Source of the DNA: Roseateles oligotrophus
GTDB taxonomy: Bacteria > Pseudomonadota > Gammaproteobacteria > Burkholderiales > Burkholderiaceae_C
Direction of reading: 5' to 3'
Length of the DNA stretch: 64,000 nucleotides
NCBI RefSeq assembly: GCF_025717515.1
Contig: NZ_JAJIRN010000010.1
Coordinates: forward strand, 186,001 to 250,000
Positions 27,101 to 34,522 of this stretch are shown piece by piece. Made by a program: the position numbers and the translations under genes. Below the pieces are notes generated by a model. The model searched no databases and was not told the origin of the DNA. It saw only the letters and a program-made list of their open reading frames with translations. Position 1 is the first letter of the stretch. Every line of letters begins with the position of its first letter.

Positions 27101-28323
27101 TGGTGCTGGCGCCGACCTCGGTTTGTGGCAACTGGCTGGAGGAAACGGCGACCTTCGCACCCGGCCTGCGCGCCACCATCTACGGTGAAGACGCCGACCG
27201 CGCCGGCCTGATCGCAGCGGCCGGCCCTGGCGACGTCTTGGTGGTCAGTTATGCCTTGGCGCAAATCGACGCCGAGTTATTCGCCGACAAGCCATGGGCG
27301 ACGCTGGTGATGGACGAGGCGCAGGCGCTGAAGAATGCGGCCACCAAGCGAGCGAAGTCGGTGGCCGAGTTCAAGGCCGATTTCCGGCTGGCACTATCGG
27401 GCACGCCGGTCGAGAACCGGCTGGCCGATCTGTGGTCCATCATGAATCTGATCAATCCCGGGCTTTTGGGCAGCGCGGCGCAGTTCGGCGAGCGCTTCGC
27501 CACGCCGATCGAGAAGCATCAGGACGCGCCGGCCCGCCAGCGCCTGCGCCGCCTGGTCTCGCCGTTTTTGCTGCGCCGGACCAAGACGCAAGTGCTGCAA
27601 GACCTGCCCCCGCGCACCGAAATCGTCCATCTGGTCCAGCCGAGCAGCGAGGAAAAGAGTTTTCTCGAAGCGCTGCGCCGCTCGGCGCAAGAGGCGGTGG
27701 CCAGCGCCGCCAAAAACGGCCAGGCCGCGCCAATGCAGGTCTTGGCCGAGCTGATGCGGCTGCGCCGTGCCGCTTGTGACCCGCGCCTAGTGGCACCCGA
27801 ACTCGGGCTGGTGGGCTCGAAGTTAGGCGAGTTCGAACGCATCGTGCGCGAGTTGGTCGATGGCTCGCACAAGGCCTTGGTGTTCAGCCAGTTCACCGAT
27901 TTTTTGAAGCTGCTGGCCGAGCGCCTCGACAGCATGGGGGTCAAGTACCAGTACCTGGACGGCGGCACGCCGGCGGCGGAGCGCACGAAACGCGTGGCGG
28001 CCTTCCAGCGCGGCGAGGGCGAGGTCTTTTTGATCAGCCTGAAGGCGGGTGGATTTGGCCTCAATCTGACCATGGCCGACTATGTCTTGATCGTCGACCC
28101 CTGGTGGAACCCGGCCGCCGAAGACCAGGCCACCGGCCGCGCCCACCGGATGGGTCAAAAGCGCCCGGTGACCGTCTACCGACTGGTGACAGCCGGCTCG
28201 GTCGAGGAGCGCATCATCGACCTGCACCGTGACAAACGCGGCCTCGCCGATGGCATTCTGGAAGGGCAGGAAGAAGCGACGGTGCTGGACGCGCAGGCGC
28301 TGGCTGCACTCTTGCGCGGCTAG
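24130..28323 (+). CDS. Large SNF2-family ATPase/helicase
   Basis: ATP-driven double-stranded DNA translocase of the SNF2/Rad54 superfamily, 1397 residues. The motor occupies the C-terminal third: Walker A DDMGLGKT around residues 967-974, Walker B DEAQ at 1062-1065, motif III LSGTPVENRL, and the second RecA domain with QATGRAHRMGQ near 1333. The first 900 residues have no motif I recognise beyond an all-helical look and repeated Leu-rich stretches; this part probably chooses partners or DNA. Bacterial HepA/RapA-like proteins are shorter. It stands alone and is followed by the FMN riboswitch. No defence genes lie beside it. Confidence 0.92.
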   Translation: MNKKIPPPLHADDEQQVFDALLLSGGTRGAQGVQQWLNASGAVDRACGQPFEPAQLGLCLQSLQRRGLIELLPGRGYVIDLLAHGDRLQSLLLKPEAKQYWRWLAWVFGGGYGDVKREIAWISFRNRIEMQTLLRLFIYSGISRADFEKSLNGALMELRDPILLMEALTLPWMPQALGNMAPELRGSLLSQALAVLPNIDPRAKLMAQWLEARFKAEPLSVAPELRAQLASARVQALDFAGMRELLSGLSGPSMPMFDAAELAARGDWAPAAAAFEAAMKEIRKATGARRDALQPDMARIYVMCLLAQDEPKAWSAARKFCIAESGSRSPSPYEGWGRWAHVIGTRLGEDSLDENCLAYLPALESREHSLGPASERLLLAAWAGKPAPEWQVPAVQAIVQRLQSSGQLWLAAWVAAAAERLELGTITVNLQGQKAPASFIGAPREAWRDALAAIASLGDEKAATKPAGSTTELAWQLTLDAQGRVQDVEPLERSVSARGVAKLKPITLTKLKKNGAADARDNAVLRHIERSVYGGANSFQIDGPQAAVALIGHPALMFADAPGQWVELVEAQPELEVLKRPRKDAAGKETGEQQFEFRIHPALVGIEPPRLFGWFGSNHEAEAARRDSLRILRDGPQRARLIRISSAQRRVAELVAQGWTVPVSATAELGAALQVLSGLFQLHSDAEAGQMVTGDSRLHARLFPLGDGLQLQLVAQPFGGFGPAVTPGQGRGRLMCMHEGVSLATERDLGAEHAARLAVLEALPFLDPELGPESPWMLTDAEEALRAVEVLPGLPGIAALDWPKGKPLRVTPVASQSLTVQVSSGRDWLALNGEAQLDEGRVIGLQELLTLARASRSRFVRLGEGEYLALSEQLRQQLRDLDALGQVKKDQLQLPHAVASWLDDTLIDMAVDGDKSWHTRMDALAGAAALQPALPAGLRAELRGYQMEGFVWMTRLAQAGLGACLADDMGLGKTVQTLALLIDRAELGPALVLAPTSVCGNWLEETATFAPGLRATIYGEDADRAGLIAAAGPGDVLVVSYALAQIDAELFADKPWATLVMDEAQALKNAATKRAKSVAEFKADFRLALSGTPVENRLADLWSIMNLINPGLLGSAAQFGERFATPIEKHQDAPARQRLRRLVSPFLLRRTKTQVLQDLPPRTEIVHLVQPSSEEKSFLEALRRSAQEAVASAAKNGQAAPMQVLAELMRLRRAACDPRLVAPELGLVGSKLGEFERIVRELVDGSHKALVFSQFTDFLKLLAERLDSMGVKYQYLDGGTPAAERTKRVAAFQRGEGEVFLISLKAGGFGLNLTMADYVLIVDPWWNPAAEDQATGRAHRMGQKRPVTVYRLVTAGSVEERIIDLHRDKRGLADGILEGQEEATVLDAQALAALLRG

Positions 28324-28355
28324 AATCGCCCGGCCCTCACCGCAAGGCGGGGGCA

Positions 28356-28652
28356 GCGTTCTCAGGGCGGGGTGTAATTCCCCACCGGCGGTATATGGGC
28401 TTAGGCCCATGAGCCCGCGAGCAACCGCAACAATTTTTGTGCGGGGTTTGAGGCTTAGAACTTTTGTAGCGAGCGGCCGTCAGGCTAGGCGGACGGAGCG
28501 CAGAAACCGGAACGTACTTCCTGTACGTGAGGATTTCGAGCATCCGGCCAACGACGCATGGCGGTTGCGCAGTAAAAAGTTCTCAGCCTCTCAGCAGATC
28601 TGGTGCGATGCCAGGGCCGACGGTCATAGTCCGGATGAAAGAGATCGCGATG
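28356..28652 (+). promoter_or_regulatory. FMN riboswitch (RFN element) controlling ribH
   Basis: Senses flavin mononucleotide and controls the lumazine synthase gene downstream. The conserved blocks are GTTCTCAGGGCGGGGT, CCCCACCGGCGGT, GAGCCCGCGAGC at 28411-28422, AGCAGATCTGGTGCGATGCC at 28593-28612, then GGGCCGACGGTCATAGTCCGGATG and GAAAGAGA. The conserved core is complete. Between the GAGCCCGCGAGC block and the AGCAGATCTGG block lie 170 nt, unusually many, because a 141-bp element is inserted there. Two ordinary bacterial outcomes are possible: transcription termination or hiding of the SD. The downstream hairpins favour the second. Confidence 0.93.
28450..28590. repeat. 141-bp inverted-repeat element inside the riboswitch variable arm
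   Basis: The ends pair over 16 bp with one mismatch: GAGGCTTAGAACTTTT at 28450-28465 and its near-complement at 28575-28590. Inside is a perfect hairpin ACGTAC-TTCCT-GTACGT (28512-28528) and further GC-rich complementarity, so the whole can fold as one long stem. It carries no reading frame of note. The compact size and paired ends look like a non-autonomous mobile element or REP-type dispersed repeat that landed in the variable stem without harming the FMN core. No second copy is evident in this window. Confidence 0.75.
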
Positions 28653-28690
28653 AACTCGGCAACGCCGTTGTGACTTTTTTTCGAAAAGGC

Positions 28691-28708
28691 CGCAGCGGCG
28701 CCGCTGCG
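28691..28708. promoter_or_regulatory. Perfect 18-bp palindrome in the riboswitch expression platform
   Basis: CGCAGCGGC followed directly by its complement GCCGCTGCG lies between the aptamer and the ribH SD. A U-run (28674-28681) precedes it. A second small stem ACCT-ATCG-AGGT (28745-28756) covers the SD GAGG. These stems are the likely switching parts. Confidence 0.55.
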
Positions 28709-28761
28709 TTCGCCTTCGCGCGCTTGCCCTGATTTATGTGTCCAACCTATCGAGGTCCACC

Positions 28762-29274
28762 ATGAATCAGCGATTCAACAGCAATACCCGCAACACCATC
28801 CCGGCGCAACTTTTGCCGACTCTCCGAGTCGCCCTTGTTTCGGCGGGCTGGCATGCCGACATCGTCGGCCAATCCCGCGAGGCCTGCCTGGTCGAGCTGC
28901 AAGCCCATGGCCTGCCACCCGACCGGATCGAATGCTTCGAGGTGCCCGGCGCTTTCGAAATTCCGCTGCACGCGCAGACGCTGGCCACCAGCGGGCGCTT
29001 TGATGCGATCCTGGCCTGCGCCCTGGTCGTCGACGGCGGGATCTACCGGCATGACTTTGTCGCTACGGCCGTCATCGACGGCCTGATGCGCGTACAACTT
29101 GACAGCGGCGTGCCGGTGTTCTCGGCCGTGCTGACGCCGCATCACTTTCATGAGCACGATGAACACAGTCGTTACTTCAGCGAGCATTTCGTCAAGAAGG
29201 GTCGTGAGCTGGCGCAGGCCTGTCTGCAGACGCTGGGCGCCAGACTGGCGCTGAAGGACTTGCTGGCCGCTTAA
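28762..29274 (+). CDS. ribH2: 6,7-dimethyl-8-ribityllumazine synthase, RibH2 type
   Basis: Condenses 5-amino-6-ribitylaminouracil with dihydroxybutanone phosphate in riboflavin synthesis. I start at the ATG at 28762, which has GAGG six bases upstream; an in-frame GTG at 28738 is less likely. The 170-residue protein has the features of the RibH2 (type II, decameric) lumazine synthases of Brucella and rhizobia: SAGWHADIVGQSREACL, VPGAFEIPLHA, DGGIYRHDFVATAVIDGLM and VLTPHHFHE, rather than the common icosahedral enzyme. It follows the FMN riboswitch directly and is convergent with the pseudouridine synthase gene by a 4-bp overlap of the ends. A housekeeping ribH is expected elsewhere in the genome. 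Confidence 0.93.
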   Translation: MNQRFNSNTRNTIPAQLLPTLRVALVSAGWHADIVGQSREACLVELQAHGLPPDRIECFEVPGAFEIPLHAQTLATSGRFDAILACALVVDGGIYRHDFVATAVIDGLMRVQLDSGVPVFSAVLTPHHFHEHDEHSRYFSEHFVKKGRELAQACLQTLGARLALKDLLAA

Positions 29275-30203
29275 ACGCCCGCAGCAACGCTCAGCCGCAG
29301 CCCGCTCTCGAAGTGGCGCGGCTGACCGCTCAGTGGGTCAACGAAGCGCAGCTCGCGCGCCAGCAATTGCAGCGGCCGGCCAAAATCGGCCTCGTCTTGA
29401 TGGGGCAATAGCTCCGGGTAGATGCTGTCGCCCACAATCGGCAGGCCCAGCGCGTTCATATGCACACGCAGCTGATGGCGCTGGCCGGTGCTGGGGTGCA
29501 AGGCATAACGCGCCAAATTGGCGTCACTGACCAAGCGCTCCAGCAGCTCGATACGGGTTTCCGCGTTGACCTCGCCGGCCACCTCGATCGACTGCATAAA
29601 AGCCGCCGCGCTCTCTTGCATGCGGCTGCGGCGGATCAAGGGCAGCTGCAGATCGGGGCGAAACGGCGCGACCGCTTCGTAGACCTTGCTGACCTGCCGG
29701 TCGCGAAACAGGTTCTGATAGAGGCCTCGATGCTGCGGCTGCAGCGTGAACATCACCAGCCCGGCGGTCTCGCGGTCGATGCGGTGGACCGGGCTCAAAT
29801 CATGCAATCCGGTACGCTGCTTGAGCCTGGTCAGCAAGGTCTCCCGGACATAGCGTCCGCCGGGCGTGACCGGCAGAAAATGCGGTTTGTCGGCGATCAG
29901 GAGCCGATCGTCCTGAAACAAAATTTGCTCGGTGAAGGGGATAGCGCTTTCAGCGGCCAGCTCGCGGTAATAGAACATCCGCCCGCCGCCCTGATAGCGT
30001 GCATCTGCTGGCAAGGCCTGACCCTGTTCGCCAAAAACGCTGGCGCTCTCCATCCGGGCCAGCCAGACGGCGCGTGTCACCTGCGGCATGCGCTGGTCCA
30101 GAAAATCCAGCATCAGCGGCCAAGGCCCGCTCTGTGGCAGGGCCACGGCGCTGGCGCAGACGCCCTCGCGCAAGGGCAAGTCCGGCATCCGGGCACGGCT
30201 CAT
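29271..30203 (-). CDS. RluA-family RNA pseudouridine synthase
   Basis: Converts uridine to pseudouridine in rRNA or tRNA, 310 residues. The catalytic aspartate is Asp143 in the motif HRIDRETAGL, and LIADKPHFLPVTPGG and LHPSTGQRHQLRVHMNALGL are typical of RluA/TruC-like enzymes. No S4 domain is visible. An N-terminal region of about 90 residues precedes the core. The start overlaps the stop of the upstream binding protein gene (ATGA), so it is the last gene of the MurA-like operon. The RNA target cannot be told from sequence. Confidence 0.9.
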   Translation of the reverse strand: MSRARMPDLPLREGVCASAVALPQSGPWPLMLDFLDQRMPQVTRAVWLARMESASVFGEQGQALPADARYQGGGRMFYYRELAAESAIPFTEQILFQDDRLLIADKPHFLPVTPGGRYVRETLLTRLKQRTGLHDLSPVHRIDRETAGLVMFTLQPQHRGLYQNLFRDRQVSKVYEAVAPFRPDLQLPLIRRSRMQESAAAFMQSIEVAGEVNAETRIELLERLVSDANLARYALHPSTGQRHQLRVHMNALGLPIVGDSIYPELLPHQDEADFGRPLQLLARELRFVDPLSGQPRHFESGLRLSVAAGV

Positions 30204-31132
30204 TCGATCTGCGCGCCGCCCTTGGCGCGTTCGTCCATATAGCGTTTCAAACGCAAGCGCTCCTGCGCGTCCTGTTCGCCACGCCAGGCGCGTATCCAGG
30301 CCTCGCGCTGCGGGTCTTGCGCCAGCTTGCGTACGGCCTGATCAATCGCTTCGATCAGCTTGCGGCCCTGCGGGTTGCGGCTGCAGGCAAAGGTGGCCTG
30401 ATTGGCGCTGCGGCTCTCGGCCACCGGCAGCTTGACGAAGTCCTGCTTGCTGCCGGTGCTGCGCAGATACTCGTCCACGGTGGACGGGTACTCCAGCGTG
30501 TAATCCATGCGGCCGGCACCCAGCATCGCCAGCAAATGCATATTGCGGCCGGTGACGATGGTCTTGGGGGCCAAGTCGCCACGCTCTTTCAGCAAGGGGT
30601 CGATCTTGACGCCAAAGGAGCGATCCCGAGGCAGCAACCCGATCAGGTCATTGCGCTGCAAGACCTCGGCCAAGGCCGGCACCGCGCCGAAGGACTCGAA
30701 CTTTGCCAGCGATTCACGCCGCACGATCAGGTGAACCTGACGCGACAGCAGCGGCGGATGCACATGGGTGAAGTAGAGCCATTCCAGGCGCTCGGGTGTG
30801 ACCACATGCAGGGGCGAGCAGAGCGCCTGGCCTTGATGCACCAGCGCCTCGAAGCGCGGAAAACCGGCGTCAAGGAACTCATGCCGGTACTGCGGCAACT
30901 GCTTGATCAACTGGCGCAAGAAGCCATCGATCTCGCCGTTAGCCAGGTCCTCGGGGCGCTGTGGTGCTTTTCCGCCGGGGTAGCTGAAATAGGGCGGCAC
31001 GTCACGAACCAGCCAGGTCAGGACCTCGGGCCTGGCTTCGGGCACAGGCTGCGCTCTCGCCGCGCCCGCCAGCAAGGCCAGACCGAGCAAGGCAGTAGCC
31101 CGCCACCCCAACGCCCGCCACATCGGCTTCAT
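30200..31132 (-). CDS. Periplasmic binding-fold protein, TIGR02285-like
   Basis: Secreted protein of 310 residues. The ATG at 31132 overlaps the stop of the MurA-like gene as TGATG and gives a good signal peptide (MKPMWRALGWRATALLGLAL, cleavage near ARA|QP). The mature part begins VLTWLVRDVPPYFSYPG, a common opening of PBP-type-II domain proteins related to family-3 binding proteins, and later has CSPLHVVTPERLEWLYFTHV, which fits the TIGR02285 conserved hypothetical group. Function of that group is not established. It is the middle gene of a three-gene operon with a MurA-like enzyme and a pseudouridine synthase. Confidence 0.75.
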   Translation of the reverse strand: MKPMWRALGWRATALLGLALLAGAARAQPVPEARPEVLTWLVRDVPPYFSYPGGKAPQRPEDLANGEIDGFLRQLIKQLPQYRHEFLDAGFPRFEALVHQGQALCSPLHVVTPERLEWLYFTHVHPPLLSRQVHLIVRRESLAKFESFGAVPALAEVLQRNDLIGLLPRDRSFGVKIDPLLKERGDLAPKTIVTGRNMHLLAMLGAGRMDYTLEYPSTVDEYLRSTGSKQDFVKLPVAESRSANQATFACSRNPQGRKLIEAIDQAVRKLAQDPQREAWIRAWRGEQDAQERLRLKRYMDERAKGGAQIE

Positions 31133-32433
31133 CAGTCGCCTTCGACCCACTCGATACGAGCGCCCAAGCCGCAGATGTTTTCGACAAAGCGCGGATGCGC
31201 GCGGCGGATCGGCGTCGCGTTGCGAATCACCGAGCGGCCGGGAATGCTGGCCGCCACCATCAGCAAAGCGATCGCCACCCGGATGATGTAGGGGCTCTCG
31301 ACCTCGGCCGCGTGCAGCGGCTTGCCGCCGAAGGTGACCATGCGGTGCGGGTCGGACAAAAACGCATGGCCGCCGAACTTGCTCAGCTCCGAGGTCCAGC
31401 CCATCGCGCCGTCATAGATCTTGTTCCAGAACATCACGCTGCCCTCGGCGCGCACGCCCAGCGCGACGAAGATCGGCAACAGATCAACCGGCAGATAGGG
31501 CCAGGGCGCCGCCTCGACCTTTTGCAGGATGTTGCGGGTGAACGGCTCTTTGACCTTCAGCGGGCCATGGGTGACCGAGCGCGACCAGCCGTTTTCGTGA
31601 ATGATCTGCACGCCGAATTTCGCGAAGGTGCGGTCGATCAGCGGAAACTGCTCGGGCACCGAGTTACGTACCTCGACCTGGCCGCCGGTGATGGCGCCCA
31701 GCGCCAAAAAGGTGACGATCTCGTGGAAGTCTTCGGCAAAGGTGAACTCGCCGCCGCCCAGGCGCTCGACGCCGTGAATCGTCAGTTTGGACGTGCCCTG
31801 GCCTTCGATCTTGGCGCCCAGCATTTGCAAAAAGGCACAGAACTCCTGCACATGCGGCTCGGAGGCGGCGTTCATCAGCGTCGAGCGGCCATTCGCCAGC
31901 GCCGCGCAGAGCACGAAGTTCTCGGTCGTGGTGACGGAGGCGTAATCGGTCCAATGGTCATTGGCCTGCAGTTGGCCGTCGACCTTGAGCACCAGGCCGT
32001 CGCTGTGGCGTTCGACCGCAGCACCGAAGCGCTGGAACACCTCCACATGCGGGTCGATCTCGCGCACGCCCAGCGTGCAGCCGGTCACATCGTCTTCAAT
32101 GCGGGCCGCGCCGAAGCGTGCCATCAGGCCCGGCACCAGCATGATGCTGGAGCGCATCTCCTCGGGCAATCTGTCCTTGGCCGCGTCGAAACAGGTGGCT
32201 CGGTGGTGCACATCCAGCACGCCGGTCGCATAGTCGATCTCGACCGAACTGCCCAGGTTGCGGAAGACCTCGAGGATTTTCTTCACGTCGGTGATCTCGG
32301 TGACGCCGCGCAGCCGCACCGGCTCGGCCGTCAACAAGGTAGCGCACAAAATCGGCAGAACAGCGTTCTTGTTGGCGGACGGAATGATGCGACCCGCCAA
32401 AGGCGTGCCACCGTGAACAATCAGATTCGACAT
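31132..32433 (-). CDS. UDP-N-acetylglucosamine 1-carboxyvinyltransferase-like enzyme, MurA paralogue
   Basis: EPSP-synthase superfamily protein of 433 residues, MurA-like. The residues that carry out enolpyruvyl transfer are present: Lys22-Asn23 (SANKNAVLP), the fosfomycin-target cysteine at Cys119 (GCTLGVREIDPH), an Asp in LPVDLLPI and an Arg in the C-terminal VESPYIIRVAIALLM. Several stretches differ from ordinary MurA, such as SVPEQFPLIDRTFAKFG and VEAAPWPYLPVDL. In betaproteobacteria the housekeeping murA normally sits in the his operon; here the neighbours are a binding protein and a pseudouridine synthase. I think it is a second, specialised MurA family member. Confidence 0.82.
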   Translation of the reverse strand: MSNLIVHGGTPLAGRIIPSANKNAVLPILCATLLTAEPVRLRGVTEITDVKKILEVFRNLGSSVEIDYATGVLDVHHRATCFDAAKDRLPEEMRSSIMLVPGLMARFGAARIEDDVTGCTLGVREIDPHVEVFQRFGAAVERHSDGLVLKVDGQLQANDHWTDYASVTTTENFVLCAALANGRSTLMNAASEPHVQEFCAFLQMLGAKIEGQGTSKLTIHGVERLGGGEFTFAEDFHEIVTFLALGAITGGQVEVRNSVPEQFPLIDRTFAKFGVQIIHENGWSRSVTHGPLKVKEPFTRNILQKVEAAPWPYLPVDLLPIFVALGVRAEGSVMFWNKIYDGAMGWTSELSKFGGHAFLSDPHRMVTFGGKPLHAAEVESPYIIRVAIALLMVAASIPGRSVIRNATPIRRAHPRFVENICGLGARIEWVEGD

Positions 32434-32613
32434 GGGCTGGAGAGCAAGAATGCGTGTGCGCGAGATGAGAGGACGGAGAGGACGCGGGAAAGAAAGCGGT
32501 GATTATCGACGCTGGCGTGGCTTTGCCCGGCGATCAGGGAAAAAGCCCTGCGCCGCCGGCACCCGAACTGCTAACCTCAGCCACTTCTCGGGACCCGCTG
32601 CGCCACCACACCC

Positions 32614-33699
32614 ATGAGTACGCTTTGCCGCCTGCTGATTTCGATGAGCTTGCTCAGTTGGCAAGCCGCTTTCGCTGCCGATGCGGTGCCGCTCGCGACC
32701 ATCAGCGAAGACGCAAGGCTGGCTGCGGCGGCCCGCAAAGAAGCAAAGCTTCAGAGCGCCGGCATGCCCGACCATTGGGCCAATTGGCAAGCCACCTGGG
32801 CCGATCTCAAGAGGCTACACGGCATTGCCCATGTGGACGAAAGCATGAATAGCGCGGAAATCATCGAGCGGATGGCTGCCGAAGGCGCGCAGGCCAGCCT
32901 GGACATCGGTGACGTGGGCTTCGAATGGGGCGCCATCGCCCGCGGGCGCGCTGTCAGCCGGCCGCACAAGCCCGCCACTTGGGCGCAAATCCCCGCCTGG
33001 GCCAAGGATGAAGAAGGTTACTGGGCATTGGCCTATACCGGCACCATCGCCTTCCTGGTCAACACCGGCCGCACAGGCGGGCGAATCCCGCAGAGCTGGA
33101 AGGACTTGTTTGCCGGCGGCTACAAGGTCGGTATCGGCGAGGTCGGCTCTGCGGCGCAGTCCAGCGCCAGCGTCTTGGCAGCGGCCATCGCACTGGGTGG
33201 CGACGAGTCCAATCTGCAGCCGGCCTTGCTGCAGTTTGCGCAGCTGGCCAAGCAAGGGCGCCTGGTGTTCAAGAACCCGGGGCCGGCCAAAGCCGAGCAG
33301 GCCAGCGTCGATGTGTTCTTGATGTGGGACTTTTTGGCGCTGTCGCAGCGCAGCAGGCTGCCCAATTCGGCCCAGTACCGGGTCTTGATCCCGTCCGACG
33401 GCTCGGTCACCAGCGGCTACACCACCATCATCAACCGCCATGCACCCCACCCCCATGCGGCCGAGTTGGTGCGCGAATTCATCTTCAGCGATGCCGGCCA
33501 GCTGAATCTGGCCCATGGCTTCGCACGGCCGATCCGGATCGATCATCTGCACCTGCCGGACGCCCTGCGGCAGCGGCTTTTGGATGGCGCCCAGTACAAG
33601 AACGCACGCGTGATCAAGCCTTTTGTCTGGGCCTGGGAGGTCAAGAAGCTGCCTCTGGTCTGGCAGCGCGAGGTGCTGCAGCGAGCCGCCGCACCTTGA
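32614..33699 (+). CDS. ABC-type periplasmic solute-binding protein, iron/polyamine-like
   Basis: PBP type II binding protein of 361 residues with signal peptide MSTLCRLLISMSLLSWQAAFA. The ARKEAKLQSAGMPDHWANW opening, the DVGFEWGAIARGRAVS and VNTGRTGGRIPQSWKDLFAG segments fit the AfuA/PotD-like (SBP_bac_6/8) group that binds ferric ions, thiamine or polyamines. It lies 46 bp before modA on the same strand, with no permease of its own, so it may be read from the same promoter as the molybdate genes. Whether it uses ModBC is unknown. Confidence 0.75.
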   Translation: MSTLCRLLISMSLLSWQAAFAADAVPLATISEDARLAAAARKEAKLQSAGMPDHWANWQATWADLKRLHGIAHVDESMNSAEIIERMAAEGAQASLDIGDVGFEWGAIARGRAVSRPHKPATWAQIPAWAKDEEGYWALAYTGTIAFLVNTGRTGGRIPQSWKDLFAGGYKVGIGEVGSAAQSSASVLAAAIALGGDESNLQPALLQFAQLAKQGRLVFKNPGPAKAEQASVDVFLMWDFLALSQRSRLPNSAQYRVLIPSDGSVTSGYTTIINRHAPHPHAAELVREFIFSDAGQLNLAHGFARPIRIDHLHLPDALRQRLLDGAQYKNARVIKPFVWAWEVKKLPLVWQREVLQRAAAP

Positions 33700-33745
33700 T
33701 CAAGCTACTATCTACGCCTGTCATTTTTCATGCCCTCTCGCCTCC

Positions 33746-34522
33746 ATGGTCAAAGCCTTGTTTGCAGCTCTGTTGCTGGCCCTGTTCGGAGGGGCTGGCG
33801 CGCAAACAAACCAAGAGGCGCCCGCCATTGCCGCCGCTTCCGACCTCAAGTTCGCGCTTGACGAGGCGGCAAGGGCCTTCAAGCAGCAGACCGGCCTGGG
33901 CCTGCGCCTCAGTTACGGCTCCTCGGGCAATTTCTACGCCCAAATCGCGCAAGGCGCGCCGTTCCAGCTATTTTTATCGGCCGATGAAGGCCTTGTGTTC
34001 AAGCTGGCCGAGCAAGGCCTGACCCTCGACCGTGGCCAGCTCTATGGCCTCGGTCGGCTGGTGCTGTTTGCGCCCAGCGACTCCAAGCTCAAACCCGATG
34101 CCGAGTTGGCGGATCTGCGCCTGGCGCTGAATGACGGGCGCCTGCGCAAGCTGGCCATCGCCAACCCGGAGCATGCGCCCTATGGCCGGGCCGCCAAACA
34201 AGCGCTGCAAAGCGCCGGCCTGTGGGCCGCCCTGGCGCCCAAGCTGGTGCTGGGCGAGAACGTGTCGCAGGCGGCGCAATTCGCGGTTTCCGGCTCGACC
34301 CAGGGCGGACTGTTTGCCTATTCGCTGGCCTTGGCGCCTCAGTTCGCCCAGGCCGGCCGCTATGTCTTGATCCCCGAGGCCCTGCATGAGCCGCTGCGCC
34401 AGCGCATGGTTTTGACCCAAAAAGCCGGCCCGGCGGCGCGCCAGTTCTATGCCTATTTGCAAGCGCCGGCCGGGCGGGCGATTTTGCAGCGCCATGGCTT
34501 TGACTTGCCGGCAGGGCCTTGA
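33746..34522 (+). CDS. modA: Molybdate ABC transporter substrate-binding protein
   Basis: Periplasmic molybdate or tungstate receptor, 258 residues. The ATG at 33746 gives a signal peptide (MVKALFAALLLALFGGAGA); the open frame reaches further upstream but into the preceding gene. ModA motifs are clear: AAASDLKFALDEAARAF, SYGSSGNFYAQIAQGAPF and FLSADEGLVFKLAEQGL; the oxyanion-contacting serines lie in the first two. It is upstream of modB but parted from it by 162 bp holding an inverted-repeat element. No ModE gene is present. Confidence 0.92.
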   Translation: MVKALFAALLLALFGGAGAQTNQEAPAIAAASDLKFALDEAARAFKQQTGLGLRLSYGSSGNFYAQIAQGAPFQLFLSADEGLVFKLAEQGLTLDRGQLYGLGRLVLFAPSDSKLKPDAELADLRLALNDGRLRKLAIANPEHAPYGRAAKQALQSAGLWAALAPKLVLGENVSQAAQFAVSGSTQGGLFAYSLALAPQFAQAGRYVLIPEALHEPLRQRMVLTQKAGPAARQFYAYLQAPAGRAILQRHGFDLPAGP

